The translations under genes and the position numbers were made by a program. A stretch of 64,000 nucleotides of DNA from Pseudomonas nunensis (GTDB lineage: Bacteria > Pseudomonadota > Gammaproteobacteria > Pseudomonadales > Pseudomonadaceae), in assembly GCF_024296925.1 (NCBI RefSeq), contig NZ_CP101125.1:2668501-2732500 (forward strand), read 5' to 3'. Under the pieces are notes generated by a model. That model ran no database searches. It saw only the letters and a list, made by a program, of their open reading frames with translations, and had not been told where the DNA came from. Of this stretch, positions 8,878-17,246 are shown piece after piece (position 1 is the stretch's first letter; the number at the start of each line of letters is the position of its first letter).

Positions 8878-9960
8878 ATGAGCAATCCGGACAACTCTCC
8901 CGCTCTGCAGGAAGGCGCCTCATCCCATAGTCGCCGACAGATTCTGAAGGCCAGTGCATCGCTGGCTTCCCTCCCGTTGCTGGCCATGGCTGCGTCCGGC
9001 GTGGGTGCGGCGCAAAGCCAGGCCGCCGCACCGGCCGCTGCACCAGCCGCCGCGGCCACCGATGCCGGTACTGATGCCTTCATCAACGGCATGGCCGATC
9101 TCATGGCCCACTCGACCCGCACGCCCATCCTGCGTTGGCCCAACGAGTACGGCATGGAGTACGAAGATGTCTTCTTTCCCGCGATGGACGGCGTGACCAT
9201 CGAGGGCTGGTTCATCCCCGGCAACTCGGACCGGCTGCTGATCTTCAACCACCCGATGCCGTGCAACCGCTATGGCTATCCCGGCCACCTGGCCCCGTGG
9301 CAGGACTTCGGCGGCTTCGAGGTGAACTTCCTGCCCGAGTACAAGATCCTGCACGACGCCGGCTACAACATCCTGACCTACGACATGCGCAACCATGGTC
9401 GCAGCGGCATTGGCAGCGGCGGCGTCAACGGCCACGGGGTTCTGGAGTACCGCGACGTGATCGGCTCGATGCGCTACGCCAAGTCGCGGCCCGATACCCG
9501 CAAACTGAAGACCGCGCTGTACAGCCGTTGCCTGGGCGCCAACGCCACCATCGTCGGCATGCACAAGCACCCCAAGGAGTTCGCGCATATCAGGGCGATG
9601 ATCGCGCTGCAGCCGGTGTCGCCGGCGGTGTTCGTCCAGACCGCCGTCGAGAGCCAGAAGATTCCCAACGGCGTCGCACGGTTCGATGCCGCCTTCCACA
9701 AGCGCACCGGCTACCACCTCGCCGATGTATGGCCCATCGAGTACTCGCGGTCGGTCACCATTCCGACGTTCGTGTCTCAGGTGCGGCGGGACTTCCTGAC
9801 CAAGCAGTCCAACGTGCAGGAGATCTACGACCTGATCTCATCCAAGGACAAGAAGCTGTTCTGGATCGAAGAGACGGACAAGCGCTTCGAGGGCTACAAC
9901 TATTTCGGGCGAAACCCGCAGCTCGTCCTCGACTGGTTCGAGAGCCACATGCGCTCGTGA
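8878..9960 (+). CDS. Tat-exported alpha/beta hydrolase with Cys in nucleophile position
   Basis: A 360-residue alpha/beta hydrolase. Residues 18-46 form a twin-arginine signal (SRRQILK then a hydrophobic core), followed by an Ala/Pro-rich linker to ~residue 64. The 'YDMRNHGRSG' turn (~168-177) and the nucleophile elbow 'YSRCLGANA' (~215-223) are clear. The elbow centre is Cys218, as in dienelactone hydrolases, rather than Ser. A catalytic His near the C-terminus is not obvious: 'KRFEGYNYFG' stands where it is usually found. The product may be a hydrolase with unusual chemistry or a degenerate one. The start follows GAAGGAATCCACC. It is the last gene of the exported trio. Confidence 0.82.
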   Translation: MSNPDNSPALQEGASSHSRRQILKASASLASLPLLAMAASGVGAAQSQAAAPAAAPAAAATDAGTDAFINGMADLMAHSTRTPILRWPNEYGMEYEDVFFPAMDGVTIEGWFIPGNSDRLLIFNHPMPCNRYGYPGHLAPWQDFGGFEVNFLPEYKILHDAGYNILTYDMRNHGRSGIGSGGVNGHGVLEYRDVIGSMRYAKSRPDTRKLKTALYSRCLGANATIVGMHKHPKEFAHIRAMIALQPVSPAVFVQTAVESQKIPNGVARFDAAFHKRTGYHLADVWPIEYSRSVTIPTFVSQVRRDFLTKQSNVQEIYDLISSKDKKLFWIEETDKRFEGYNYFGRNPQLVLDWFESHMRS

Positions 9961-10088
9961 CGGGCTCCAGCAGCAACATCGGCTTCGCGATAGCCAAGGA
10001 TTCGGCAGACAGAGGCGCGCTGGTGATTCTCAACGGCCGCCATCAAGACAGCCTGTACAGGGCCGCCGCGGGCCTCAGCTCCGAAGTG
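9951..10088 (+). pseudogene. N-terminal fragment of an SDR
   Basis: Overlapping the last codons of the hydrolase in another frame, the sequence reads ALVTGSSSNIGFAIAK and then 'ALVILNGR'. This is the beta1-loop-alpha1-beta2 cofactor region of an SDR. It decays after ~45 codons with no catalytic residues. Together with the fragment at 8294 it shows that further dehydrogenase genes once stood here. Confidence 0.55.
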
Positions 10089-10213
10089 CGCAGCGCGATT
10101 GGCGCGTTCGTACTGGTCGCGTCAGAGTTCAGAGTGGTTGAAGCTGCCTCCGCAGACGATTCGAGAACCACTTCTGGCTTATCGCCGCGCGGCGTCTCTG
10201 CCACTCGGTGCAA

Positions 10214-11131
10214 TCAACTCAGTCGCATGCGTTTGATATCACGTTGAGGCGGTGCGCCGAACAGGCGGCTGTACTCGCGGTTGAACTGAGAGGCGCTTTC
10301 GTATCCAACGAGCCCGCCCGCGTAGCCGGCATCGAGGTTCTGGTTGAGCATCAGTTGCCTCGCCTCCTGCAGCCGCAGTTGCTTCTGGAACTGCAGCGGG
10401 CTCATGCCGGTGATGGCGCGAAAGTGCTGACGAAAAGTTGAAGGGCTCATGCGCGCACGCTCAGCCAACTCGTCGACGTGCAGCGGCTCTCTGAAATTCT
10501 GCTTGAGCCACGCTACCGCCTTGGCGATTTGCCGGCTCGGTGAGCCCGCCGCGACCAAGTGCTGCAGTTGTGCGCCGTGCGGGCCTGTGAGGAGGCGAAC
10601 GGTGATCTCGTGTCGAATCAACGGGGCCAGTTGAGGTATCACCTGCGGCTCGTCCAGCAGATTGACGAGACGGACCAGGGCATCACCCAAGGCGCCATCG
10701 AGCTTTTCGATGGTGACCGGTTGGCAGGAGCTACCCTTGTCCGGTTGCGACAGTTCCAGCTCCGAAGCGATCTGCATGATCAGGCGCATGTCCAGCGTCA
10801 GCATCATGCCGAGGAACGGCTCGCGCGTGGTCGCGTGCATGATGTGCGCCAGCACGGGGAGATCGATCGTCGTCAGCATGGACTGCCCCGGTCCGTAGTC
10901 CGCCACCTCTTCTCCAAGCGTGACCTGCTTGCCGCCCTGCACGACGACGCCAAGTCCCACGCCATAGATGCAGTGCAGCGGCGCGGTGGGTGCCTTGCGG
11001 CGATGCAAGGTCAAGCCGGGAATGACTGTGGCGTGATCACCGTCGCTTTGGGCAAATCTTCCGATGACACGCGCCAACGCCTCCACCGTCGTCGGAGTCG
11101 CCGATGGCTTGGGCGATTCATACTTGATCAT
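10214..11131 (-). CDS. AraC family transcriptional regulator
   Basis: A 305-residue regulator. Residues ~20-190 form the AraC N-terminal cupin-like ligand domain of the CmrA/'AraC_N' type ('PGLTLHRRKAPTAP', 'GVGLGVVVQGGKQV'). Residues ~205-300 hold the two helix-turn-helix motifs ('VDELAERARMSPSTFRQHF', 'QLMLNQNLDAGYAGGLVGYE..SQFNREYSRLFG'). The ATG at 11131 follows AAGAGAAGCTC; an upstream start adds residues unlike the family. It is transcribed towards the hydrolase gene. Related AraC genes often control neighbouring SDR and oxidoreductase genes, so it probably regulates the block at 6.3-10 kb. Confidence 0.9.
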   Translation of the reverse strand: MIKYESPKPSATPTTVEALARVIGRFAQSDGDHATVIPGLTLHRRKAPTAPLHCIYGVGLGVVVQGGKQVTLGEEVADYGPGQSMLTTIDLPVLAHIMHATTREPFLGMMLTLDMRLIMQIASELELSQPDKGSSCQPVTIEKLDGALGDALVRLVNLLDEPQVIPQLAPLIRHEITVRLLTGPHGAQLQHLVAAGSPSRQIAKAVAWLKQNFREPLHVDELAERARMSPSTFRQHFRAITGMSPLQFQKQLRLQEARQLMLNQNLDAGYAGGLVGYESASQFNREYSRLFGAPPQRDIKRMRLS

Positions 11132-11388
11132 GAGCTTCTCTTTTGCCTTGAGTACCACAGCCGAGCCTAGCATCGGCCCACATCACCCACACCGTGTTAC
11201 AACGATCATTAATCATTTTAGGCAAACATAAGGATGAATCCGGCAAGCAAAAAGAGGGCGCGATCCACAGGCGTGCGAGCGTCATGCTCGCCAAGTAGAA
11301 CGCATGCTGCGTCGATTCGACCGGGCGCCGATGATCGCCGAACAGGTCGCTTTTCAAAGAGCTTGATAGCGGACCTTTTTAACCCCGC

Positions 11389-12789
11389 TCAATCAATCGC
11401 TTCCAGACGTAATGCGTCACCCAGCAATCCCAGTGCGGTACCGAGGTCATGGTCACCGCTGAACGTATGGCTCAAGCGAAGATGCTGACCATACAGGCCT
11501 TGCAGGCTGAACAGCTCGCCTGGCGCAATCACCACTTGCTGCTTGAGCAAGCGCTGAAACACCCTGCGCACATCGACCTGACGCAACGAGCGCGCCCAGA
11601 TCGTCGCACCACCTTGCGGCTCGACCGGTTGCAGCGCGTCCCCCAGTCGTTCGTGCAACAGATGGATCATCTGCACCTGACGCTCCTTGAGCAGGCGCCG
11701 CAGTACTTGCAGGTGCTGGTCGATACGGCCATTGCTGTAGAGGCGGGCAATGGCTTTCTGGCGGATCGGCGACAGGCGAAACGCACGCAACAAAAAATGC
11801 CGCTGCAGTTCTTCGCCCAGTCGTCGTGAGAGCAGATAGCCGTACGGCGCTTCCGGCCCGATGATTTTCTCGAAAGTGGAGAACACGATCAGCCGATCAG
11901 GCGCCAGAAGGTCGCGAAACTTCGGCCCTTCTGGCTCGAAACCAAGCTCGCCATAGCAGTCGTTTTCCAGCACCCAGCAGTCATGCCGAGCCAGCAGCTG
12001 CGCGACCGACTGCCGGTTGTCATGCGGTACCTGGCTTCCCCGCGGCATGCTCAGCCCTGATGACAGCATCACCAGCCGCACCGACTCGATCTCCAACACG
12101 TCATTGAGCCGCTCCAGGTCCAACGCGCCGCAGGCTTGCAATGGCAACTCGATCACCCGCACCTCCGCCGTCTCAAGCAAACGCAGAATCACCCAATCAC
12201 ACGGCGACTCGACCACCACCGTGGCGCCTTTGAGGCAGAGGATGGTGATCAGTATTTCAAGCACGCCGCGAAGATCGGCGCCGATGTAAACCTCGTCGGC
12301 ATGCCAGTAACGCGCCGGTGACGTGGTGTAGCGCGCCGCCAGTGCCGTACGCAATTCAAGCTCGCCACAGGGTTGCGAGGCCGAGAGTGGCTGGCGCGGA
12401 TACTGGCGCAGCAGTTCGCGTTCCAGCGTCAGCAGCGGGCTGTCCAGTGGCTGCAACAGGGCCGGTTCATCGGCGCTCAACACCAGCATTTCTGGACGCC
12501 GAGCATTGAAATAGACGGTTTCAAGTAAATCATTGCCGCTGGCCAACGGACCAATGGCAGCTATCGGCTGCGAGTAATAACCGGACTTGGCCACCGAGTA
12601 GACCCGCCCTTCCTTCTCCAGCAGCGAATAGGCGTATTGAATGGTTGAAATCGACACGTTCAGGCGCAGCGCCAACTGCCTCAAAGAAGGCAGGCGAGTC
12701 GGTGTGCCGCAACCCGGTTCATTGATGAGGTGCGTCAAATATCGATACACCGCCTGATAAGCAAAGTCGGTTTCTCTGGGTCCTTTCAT
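11389..12789 (-). CDS. MocR-type GntR/aminotransferase regulator
   Basis: A 466-residue fusion of a GntR winged helix (residues ~10-75, 'LPSLRQLALRLNVSISTIQYAY') with a class I aminotransferase-like domain. The PLP-binding Lys is conserved in 'STFEKIIGPEAPYGYLLS', where most MocR proteins have a form like 'SFSKTL'. Family members use PLP as ligand or cofactor to control genes of amine, amino-acid or PLP metabolism. The start at 12789 was chosen because it begins the winged-helix domain; the ribosome site is weak. It lies 67 bases after the unrecognised 484-residue gene on the same strand, so the two may be co-transcribed. Confidence 0.85.
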   Translation of the reverse strand: MKGPRETDFAYQAVYRYLTHLINEPGCGTPTRLPSLRQLALRLNVSISTIQYAYSLLEKEGRVYSVAKSGYYSQPIAAIGPLASGNDLLETVYFNARRPEMLVLSADEPALLQPLDSPLLTLERELLRQYPRQPLSASQPCGELELRTALAARYTTSPARYWHADEVYIGADLRGVLEILITILCLKGATVVVESPCDWVILRLLETAEVRVIELPLQACGALDLERLNDVLEIESVRLVMLSSGLSMPRGSQVPHDNRQSVAQLLARHDCWVLENDCYGELGFEPEGPKFRDLLAPDRLIVFSTFEKIIGPEAPYGYLLSRRLGEELQRHFLLRAFRLSPIRQKAIARLYSNGRIDQHLQVLRRLLKERQVQMIHLLHERLGDALQPVEPQGGATIWARSLRQVDVRRVFQRLLKQQVVIAPGELFSLQGLYGQHLRLSHTFSGDHDLGTALGLLGDALRLEAID

Positions 12790-12856
12790 TGGTATTCGCC
12801 GGGCACGGTGCAGGTATTTGCTTGAACGGTTGTGGATGGCGACAGCCCCTGCACTT

Positions 12857-14311
12857 TCAATGCCCCGCTGACAGTTCGCCAATAGCGTCCGCGTCATCGT
12901 CCTGCGGGTCTTCGACGCAAACGTCTTCCTGCACGGTTACTGACCCCATGCGATAAAGCGTGGCAATCAGGTTGACTGGCAAGCCACTGACATCGACCAT
13001 CCATTGCACGACTTGCTCGGGCACCTGATGCCCCTGCATCGCCTTGTGCAGGTCCGGCATGGCCACCAGCATTCCGGGGTGGCAACTGCGCAGGAAACGC
13101 TCGAGTCCCGCTCCCCCATCGACAAAGGGCGCAAAGAGCAGGCAGATCAATTGAGCCTCGGTCAACCCGAGGGTTTTCAGCACCTCGTCCGCCGCCAGCA
13201 AGCGGCGCTCGGTCATGACGACCGGATTACCAAATGACTCCAGTGCCAATTCGCAAAAGCGCTCCGGCACCAGTTTGCGCCGCATCAACACCAGGGCTCG
13301 CTGCAAGTATTCAGCGATCCCGGTTTCATAACTGTCGCCCGACACAACGCTCGCCTGTAACCCGCGCAAATGCGCCGCAATCACTGGGCTGACGTATTCG
13401 CTATCGCTCAGGTGCGCCGCCATTTCGTCAATCTGGACACCGAGGAATTCGGTGAGCAGCGGCCAGCGCTCCTCGAGTTTGCCGACCACCATGTCGTGAA
13501 TATCGATATTGGTCGTGCGGCGGCAGGCTTCAAATCCGCCATACGGGCGCCATTGCGCGCGCTCATGGCCAGCATAAAATTCAAGATAATAGTCGCTGCC
13601 CAGGTCATCGAGCACGGCGAACAACCCGTCAAACCCCGCGATGTTGTTATTCAGGGTCCCGAGACCTGCCTTTTGCGCCGCGCGCTTCAAACCGTCGAGA
13701 AACTGCTTCTGTTGGCGCGGCGTTTCGCTGCTGATCAACGCATCGACCCCATTGCCCCATCTCGCGATCTGCCCGTAGAACTCGCCCGTTGTCAGGTAAC
13801 CATCATCCCAAAGATCAAGCGGCCCATCCCAGGCCCGGCGATGGCCGACCATCAACAGGTTGAGCCGGTTCGACTCGCGCCCGGCCTCGGAGATCGGCGC
13901 CAGATGGTTGAATGGCAGGACTTCACGGTTATCCACCATCAACAATTCGACCCGAGGATCGTCATAGAGGAACAGCGCCGCGTTGGTACGATGGATGTTC
14001 TCCAGCGCTGTAGAACCGGTCCCGTTCAGGCGCAACGTGGCCACGCGTAGCTGAAACGTCGCCGGTGCCCGGCTGGCGATGCTCAGTTGGGCGGCGCGCA
14101 ACAAGGCCAGGGTGTAACAACTGTCGAGCGTGCCGGACTGGATCGACATCACCTTGAATTCGCCGATGCGCTCCATACCGCCAGCCGACACCACCAGGCG
14201 CTGAATCATAAGCTGCAAGGCGGTGCGCTCGGCGCGCGAGAAAAAACTCAGCAGCCTTTGCAGTACTTGCTGGTAAACATAGTTCATTGCCTGATCGTGA
14301 ATTGTAGTCAT
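12857..14311 (-). CDS. Unrecognised 484-residue protein
   Basis: No family is recognised. The predicted protein is soluble, with no signal peptide and no membrane segment. It is rich in amphipathic helices in the first 70 residues (QQVLQRLLSFFSRAERTALQ) and has a very acidic tail (EDPQDDDADAIGE). The central part (residues ~90-260) alternates strands and helices, with conserved-looking aromatic segments such as 'WDGPLDLWDDGYLTTGEFY'. The ATG at 14311 follows AGGTAAAACACTG. Base composition is like that of its neighbours. The MocR-type gene downstream on the same strand suggests a shared role or regulation; the function is unknown. Confidence 0.7.
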   Translation of the reverse strand: MTTIHDQAMNYVYQQVLQRLLSFFSRAERTALQLMIQRLVVSAGGMERIGEFKVMSIQSGTLDSCYTLALLRAAQLSIASRAPATFQLRVATLRLNGTGSTALENIHRTNAALFLYDDPRVELLMVDNREVLPFNHLAPISEAGRESNRLNLLMVGHRRAWDGPLDLWDDGYLTTGEFYGQIARWGNGVDALISSETPRQQKQFLDGLKRAAQKAGLGTLNNNIAGFDGLFAVLDDLGSDYYLEFYAGHERAQWRPYGGFEACRRTTNIDIHDMVVGKLEERWPLLTEFLGVQIDEMAAHLSDSEYVSPVIAAHLRGLQASVVSGDSYETGIAEYLQRALVLMRRKLVPERFCELALESFGNPVVMTERRLLAADEVLKTLGLTEAQLICLLFAPFVDGGAGLERFLRSCHPGMLVAMPDLHKAMQGHQVPEQVVQWMVDVSGLPVNLIATLYRMGSVTVQEDVCVEDPQDDDADAIGELSAGH

Positions 14312-14458
14312 CAGTGTTTTACCTGGTATTCGGAAGTTCAACGTCACGCAAACAGTGATAGACACTGCGCGACCGATTCTCGCTGTGAAGTGCTTGATCC
14401 TGTCATAAAATGCTAGCACTTAAGTTTGGGGTAATTATTTGAAATGTTTGAACTCTGC

Positions 14459-14680
14459 CTATGCCAAGGCGACAGCCACCTCCTCGCAAAGCCCGACGGG
14501 GCAAGGCCCGCGAGGTTTGGCACGACTTCCTAGGAAACTTCCGACAGCGTCCCACAGACATTGAGTACAAAAAATAGAGAAAGAAGATACTGATTGGTCT
14601 TTAGTCTTCAAACGTTGTGACATTTGCCCGTCGTCTGTCGCAAACATGTGCTGATTAATATCAGCCGAACGCCCACTCAT
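14459..14680 (-). CDS. Possible small protein, unrecognised
   Basis: A 73-codon frame whose ATG is preceded by AAGGAATGAGTC, a good ribosome site. The second half (AKPRGPCPVGLCEEVAVALA) is repetitive and GC-rich and looks like translated repeat DNA. The 572-bp gap from 14312 to 14883 also holds an AT-rich segment near 14400-14450 and, at its right end, two terminators. I am not sure this frame is a gene. Confidence 0.22.
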   Translation of the reverse strand: MSGRSADINQHMFATDDGQMSQRLKTKDQSVSSFSIFCTQCLWDAVGSFLGSRAKPRGPCPVGLCEEVAVALA

Positions 14681-14760
14681 GACTCATTCCTTGAGATGAA
14701 AGTAATCATTCAATTATCAGGGCTTATATGATGATTAGAAGATACAGATCGAAAGCAAAA

Positions 14761-14785
14761 ACCGGTTCAGTTGCTGAAACCCGGT
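14761..14785 (-). terminator. Second (distal) terminator after mexS
   Basis: Read on the minus strand, ACCGG-(G)-TTCAG pairs with CTGAA-CCGGT around a CAA loop and is followed by TTTTGC. It lies ~20 bases beyond the first terminator and would back it up. Confidence 0.6.
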
Positions 14786-14800
14786 AGACAGAAACGAAAA

Positions 14801-14829
14801 TGCCCTCTGCGCAAGGAGCGCAGAGGGCA
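14801..14829 (-). terminator. Rho-independent terminator after mexS
   Basis: A perfect 12-bp stem (TGCCCTCTGCGC / GCGCAGAGGGCA) with a 5-base loop is followed on the minus strand by TTTTCGTTT. It lies 54 bases downstream of the mexS stop codon. Confidence 0.88.
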
Positions 14830-14883
14830 TCGGGAAAGCTTGAAGAGCAAGCGTACGTGAGGGCACGCACGCCTGCGTAAGGC

Positions 14884-15906
14884 TTACGCTGGCTCGACCT
14901 GCAGGGCGACCCGTTCGCGGCATGGGCATTCGTCCATGTAGCGATGCGCTTCGACAAACTCGGAAAACGGGAAGACCCGAGTCTTGAGCGGCAGCAGCAC
15001 GCGGTCGGCGGTCAACTGGTTGATATCGCGCAACGCCCGTTGCAACGCCACCTGATCCTGAATAATGCCCAGCTCCGGCTTGCCGGTGAAGTTACCGATA
15101 CAGTGCACGAAGAACTGAATGTTCTTCTGGAACGCTGCACACGCCGGGAATGGCGTCTGGTTGCCGCCTTGCAGGCCGTAAAGCACCAGGCTGCCACGCG
15201 GCGCCAGCACGTCACCGAGCATCGACATCTGTGGCCCGCCAAGCCCATCGAACACCACATCGACGCCACGGTTGTCGGTGATCTTGTTGATCTGCATCAG
15301 CAGATCCTGTTCTTCGGTGACGATGACTTTCTCGGCACCGAGGGACAGCAGGTAGTCACGTTCTTCCGCGCTTTTGGTCGCTGCGATCACTCGCACACCC
15401 AGGGCTTTGCCCAGTTGTACAAAGGACGGCCCTGCGCAATGGCTTGCGTCGGTTACCAATGCAAACTGCCCTGGTTTGACCCGCGCCAGATCGACGTAGG
15501 CAAAATAGGCGATCAGCAGCGGCGTGTAATGCACGCTGGCTTCGATCGGGCTGAGCACGTCCGGGTAGCGGGTCAGTGCCGAGCGCGGCAGAACAATCTG
15601 TTCACCGTAGACCGGATAATCGTTAGGACTCTCGGCTGGGAAGCTGGCGACCTTGTCACCCACCGCCAAGTCATCAACACCGTCGCCGACCGCCGTCACA
15701 ACACCCGACATTTCATGGCCGAGGCCTGAAGGCAGACGAGCGTGGGACGAAGCCAGGTTCTGGCGCCAGAGAATGTCGTACCAGCTGATGCCGATTGCTT
15801 CGACGCGCACCTGCACTTCACCTGGTGCAGGCAGAGCGGCCGCATGCTCTTCGCATTTGAGCACCTCGGCTGGACCAAACTTGTGAAAACGGATCGTGCG
15901 GGACAT
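14884..15906 (-). CDS. mexS: MexS, zinc-free MDR-family oxidoreductase
   Basis: A 340-residue quinone-oxidoreductase-like MDR protein matching MexS (PA2491, also called Qrh) of P. aeruginosa. It starts MSRTIRFHKFGPAEVLK, has the 'GLGHEMSGVVTAVG' catalytic-domain motif near residue 65, and a nucleotide-binding fold from ~140. The usual zinc ligands are absent, as expected. In P. aeruginosa, loss of MexS activates MexT and hence the MexEF-OprN pump, probably through accumulation of a metabolite that MexS detoxifies. The ATG follows GAGGTTTGCG. It is divergent from mexT across 270 bp, the same arrangement as in P. aeruginosa, which supports the assignment. Confidence 0.9.
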   Translation of the reverse strand: MSRTIRFHKFGPAEVLKCEEHAAALPAPGEVQVRVEAIGISWYDILWRQNLASSHARLPSGLGHEMSGVVTAVGDGVDDLAVGDKVASFPAESPNDYPVYGEQIVLPRSALTRYPDVLSPIEASVHYTPLLIAYFAYVDLARVKPGQFALVTDASHCAGPSFVQLGKALGVRVIAATKSAEERDYLLSLGAEKVIVTEEQDLLMQINKITDNRGVDVVFDGLGGPQMSMLGDVLAPRGSLVLYGLQGGNQTPFPACAAFQKNIQFFVHCIGNFTGKPELGIIQDQVALQRALRDINQLTADRVLLPLKTRVFPFSEFVEAHRYMDECPCRERVALQVEPA

Positions 15907-16176
15907 CGCAAACCTCGTCAAAGTAACCTCTAGTGCCACGAACTCTATCTGGGCTTTCTACCCAAGACCATCAGTGGCTATTAATAGTCGACATGCCTGT
16001 CATTGATTCCGCAGCGCCGGCGGCATCACCAGATGCCGTAAAAAACCGAAGCAGCCATTTAAGTAAAAAGTGAATTACACGGTGCAGAGTAGCAGCCTTT
16101 GCCCGTAAGATTCATGCCGGCCATTGTTCTCATATGGCCGCCCACGTCAAGTTTGCTGACTCTGCCAGGACTCCAG

Positions 16177-17094
16177 ATGAATCGTAATGACCTGCGTCGT
16201 GTCGACCTGAACCTGTTGATCGTTTTCGAAACATTAATGCATGAACGCAGTGTGACCCGTGCTGCGGAGAAATTGTTCCTTGGACAACCCGCGATCAGTG
16301 CGGCGCTCTCGCGCCTGCGCGGGCTGTTCGATGACCCGCTGTTCGTGCGCACCGGCCGCAGCATGGAACCGTCGGCCCGGGCAGTGGAGATCTTCGCCCT
16401 GCTCTCCCCGGCGCTGGACTCGATTTCCACGGCGGTCAGCCGTGCGGCGGAATTCGATCCAGCCACCAGCACTGCGGTGTTTCGTATAGGTTTGTCGGAC
16501 GACGTCGAATTCGCCTTGCTGCCCATGCTGCTCAAACGTCTGCGCGCCGAATCACCGGGCATCGTGCTGGTCGTTCGCCGGGCCAACTACATCCTGATGC
16601 CAAGCCTGCTGGCCTCGGGTGAAATCTCCATCGGCGTCAGCTACACCGCCGACCTGCCGGCCAACGCCAAGCGCAAAGTACTGCGCCGCAGCATGCCCAA
16701 GCTGTTGCGAGCCGACACCGTGCCGGGCCCGCTGAGCCTGGACGACTTCTGCGCGCGACCCCATGCGCTGGTGTCGTTCGCCGGCGACTTGAGCGGCTTC
16801 ATAGATGAAGAACTAGAGAAGCTCGGGCGCAAACGCCATGTCGTCCTTGCAGTGCCGCAATTCAACGGGCTGAGCACGCTCATCAGCGGGACGGATATTG
16901 TCGCCACCGTGCCTGATTACACGGCTGAGGCGTTGACAGCCGCAGGTGGTGTGCGGGCGGAAGATCCGCCGTTGCCGGTGCGAACCTTTGAACTGCACAT
17001 GGCGTGGCGTGGGTCGCAGGATAATGATCCGGGCGAGCGTTGGTTGCGGTCGAGGATTCAGATGTTTTTTGGGGATCCGGATAGTCTCGCCTGA
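16177..17094 (+). CDS. mexT: MexT, LysR-type activator of mexEF-oprN
   Basis: A 305-residue LysR regulator that I recognise as MexT from near-continuous agreement with the P. aeruginosa protein. The N-terminal helix-turn-helix (RSVTRAAEKLFLGQPAIS) is followed by 'GLFDDPLFVRTGRSMEP' and 'GLSDDVEFALLPMLLKRLR', and the C-terminus reads 'DNDPGERWLRSRI'. MexT activates mexEF-oprN and mexS and lowers expression of other pumps and quorum-sensing traits. The reading frame is complete, with no sign of the inactivating insertion known from P. aeruginosa PAO1. The ATG at 16177 follows CAGGACTCC. Unlike in P. aeruginosa, the next genes are an integrative element; the pump genes begin at 40354. Confidence 0.93.
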   Translation: MNRNDLRRVDLNLLIVFETLMHERSVTRAAEKLFLGQPAISAALSRLRGLFDDPLFVRTGRSMEPSARAVEIFALLSPALDSISTAVSRAAEFDPATSTAVFRIGLSDDVEFALLPMLLKRLRAESPGIVLVVRRANYILMPSLLASGEISIGVSYTADLPANAKRKVLRRSMPKLLRADTVPGPLSLDDFCARPHALVSFAGDLSGFIDEELEKLGRKRHVVLAVPQFNGLSTLISGTDIVATVPDYTAEALTAAGGVRAEDPPLPVRTFELHMAWRGSQDNDPGERWLRSRIQMFFGDPDSLA

Positions 17095-17182
17095 ACGCGA
17101 CCTTCAAGCATAAAATCCAGAAAACAATGGGAAATACTGGTCCGCACTTGTTCGTTACTGTTCTTATTTTTCCGTGTTCGTC

Positions 17183-17239
17183 CAGGGTATCTGGGGGTAT
17201 TATCTAGGGTATCTTGCCCTGGCAGCTCCACGGATACCC
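17183..17239. other. Clustered GGGTATC repeats before the integrase (possible att or arm sites)
   Basis: GGGTAT(C/T) occurs three times in direct orientation at 17185, 17195 and 17207 and once inverted at 17233 (GATACCC). An outer CCAGGG/CCCTGG pair also spans the cluster. Such clustered short repeats next to an integrase gene are typical of arm-type integrase or excisionase binding sites, or of attL. No matching copy was found at the other end of the element, and no tRNA gene is present. Confidence 0.4.
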
Positions 17240-17246
17240 CTACATC

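Noticed and set aside
9135..10247. 370-codon frame across the hydrolase
   Set aside because: Out of frame with the clear hydrolase; only its last part (SDR fragment) carries a signal, reported separately.
17095..17246. tRNA gene as integration target
   Set aside because: No cloverleaf or T-loop sequence could be found near the integrase.
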